Shown piece by piece: positions 63,661 through 64,000 of a DNA stretch of 64,000 bases. Below the pieces are notes generated by a model, which ran no database searches, had not been told where the DNA came from, and worked only from the letters and a program-made list of their open reading frames with translations. Source of the stretch: Henricia sp. BOLD:AAB3569 (lineage: Eukaryota; Echinodermata; Asteroidea; Spinulosida; Echinasteridae); contig JBBELK010000391.1 of the NCBI GenBank assembly GCA_037783545.1, positions 124,001 through 188,000 on the forward strand. The letters run 5' to 3'. Position 1 is the first letter of the stretch; the number at the start of each line of letters is the position of its first letter. The position numbers were made by a program, and so were the translations under genes.

Positions 63661-64000
63661 GGAACTAAAGGAATGTCCAGACAAACTTGAAATCTTGCCT
63701 GCTTTAACAACTCTATATCCCAAACGTATTCTGCAAATTTCAGCAATTTCCCGTTTAAACCGACCAAGTTATCGTTGAGTCTAGCAAAAACTCCCTGCCG
63801 TCACAGTTTTCGCACAAGCAGATGCCGCTTTTGTGAAACATTGCGTCCGAAGTGGTCGCTATTTTGGAACTGAAGGAATGTCCAGACAAACTTGAAATTT
63901 TGACTGCTTTAACAACTCTATATCCCAAACGTATTCTGCAAATTTCAGCAATTTCCCGTTTAAACCGAACAAGTTATCGTTGAACCTAGCAAAAACTCCA
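63661..64000 (+). repeat. Array continues past the right edge
   Basis: The last monomers match 60,175-60,479 (offset about 3,486 bp) and then end in a TTGAACCTAGCAAAAACTCCA type, with a perfect CENP-B-box-like site at 63,954-63,970. There is no sign of an array edge. Confidence 0.85.

Larger units (their letters stand above)
39871..63970 (-). other. Set of 26 perfect CENP-B-box-like motifs, right 24 kb
   Basis: The 17-bp matches begin at 39871, 40871, 42309, 42524, 43540, 48411, 48999, 50437, 50642, 51873, 52078, 52899, 53487, 54925, 55130, 56361, 56566, 58824, 59029, 59234, 59439, 61697, 61902, 62723, 62928 and 63954. Many occur as pairs in adjacent monomers 205 bp apart. The higher density here comes from amplification of HOR units (4,488, 2,873 and 1,026 bp) that contain such pairs. 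Confidence 0.75.
1..64000 (+). repeat. Tandem satellite array, monomer about 205 bp, roughly 315 copies
   Basis: The landmark AACCGACCGAGTTATCG at position 1 recurs at 206 and then about every 205 bp to the end of the window. All monomers have the same orientation, and no unique DNA, mobile element or inversion interrupts them. Monomers differ at a limited set of linked positions, and these subtypes recur in fixed order to form higher-order repeats. Such organisation is typical of eukaryotic centromeric or heterochromatic satellites kept similar by unequal exchange or gene conversion; the centromeric role is an inference. No protein or RNA gene is supported anywhere: reading frames on both strands are short, overlap each other and recur with the repeat. 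I do not recognise this satellite family, so the species stays open. Confidence 0.98.

Noticed and set aside
1..64000. CRISPR array
   Set aside because: Repeats are about 205 bp and directly adjacent, with no unique spacers and no cas genes.
1..64000. Bacterial repeat region, iteron origin or repetitive surface-protein gene
   Set aside because: The unit is not a multiple of three, stops are frequent in all frames, there are no flanking replication genes, and the array is far longer than iteron clusters.
1..64000. Transposon, LTR or inverted-repeat element as source of the units
   Set aside because: No terminal inverted repeats, target-site duplications or coding remnants were seen, and all monomers share one direction.
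1..64000. tRNA, rRNA or other structured RNA genes
   Set aside because: No cloverleaf, rRNA core or pol III box pair was recognised; short palindromes are too small and simply follow the repeat.

Overview
The whole window is one uninterrupted, head-to-tail tandem satellite array. A unit of about 205 bp is repeated roughly 315 times, always in the same orientation, from the first base to the last. I see no gene, RNA gene, transposon insertion, inversion or unique sequence. Open reading frames occur on both strands (longest 123 codons), but they are by-products of the repeat and not genes. 205 is not a multiple of 3, so every frame shifts by one base per monomer and is soon closed by a stop. 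The window looks like eukaryotic centromeric or pericentromeric (or other heterochromatic) satellite DNA. I do not recognise the satellite and cannot name the species. Many monomer variants differ by C/T or G/A at CpG dinucleotides, which suggests a host that methylates CpG in its germ line.

The monomer has two halves. One is richer in G+C (CTAGCAAAAACT, CTGCCGGCACAG, CAGACGCCGC, GTGGTCGCTATTTTGG). The other is rich in A+T (AAATTTTGCC, CTCTATATCCCAAACG, GCAAATTTCAGCAATTTCCC, GTTTAAACC). Monomers fall into several recurring subtypes defined by linked variants. The subtypes occur in fixed orders, giving nested higher-order repeats (HORs) whose lengths are close to whole numbers of monomers.

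Layout, with edges approximate because repeats share sequence across junctions: 1-1,552, a 4-mer of 822 bp, 1.9 copies. 2,395-6,969, an 11-mer of 2,230 bp, two copies. 7,498-13,232, a 14-mer of 2,795 bp, two copies. 12,683-15,970, an 8-mer of 1,584 bp, two copies, with a 382-bp dimer duplicated inside. 14,265-21,613 is copied as 23,182-30,933 (7.35 and 7.75 kb). 33,520-36,447, a 7-mer of 1,440 bp, two copies. 34,355-42,858 is copied as 42,897-50,986 (about 8.5 and 8.1 kb). 39,177-41,206, a 5-mer of 1,000 bp, two copies. 47,950-57,120, a 22-mer of 4,488 bp, two copies plus part of a third. 56,215-61,960, a 14-mer of 2,873 bp, two copies. 61,580-63,660, a 5-mer of 1,026 bp, two copies. A recurrent 177-bp monomer lacking 28 bp marks 21 places up to 53.2 kb and is absent to the right of that.

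The most interesting signal is a minus-strand motif in the A+T-rich half. In 37 monomers it reads GTTCGGTTTAAACGGGA, a full match to the minimal CENP-B box (NTTCGNNNNANNCGGGN). Most other monomers have the same site with one mismatch at a fixed position (GGTCGG in place of GTTCGG). Perfect sites are about four times denser in the right-hand 24 kb than in the left-hand 40 kb. Presence in some monomer types but not others resembles the arrangement in mammalian alpha satellite, but whether any protein binds here cannot be told from the sequence.
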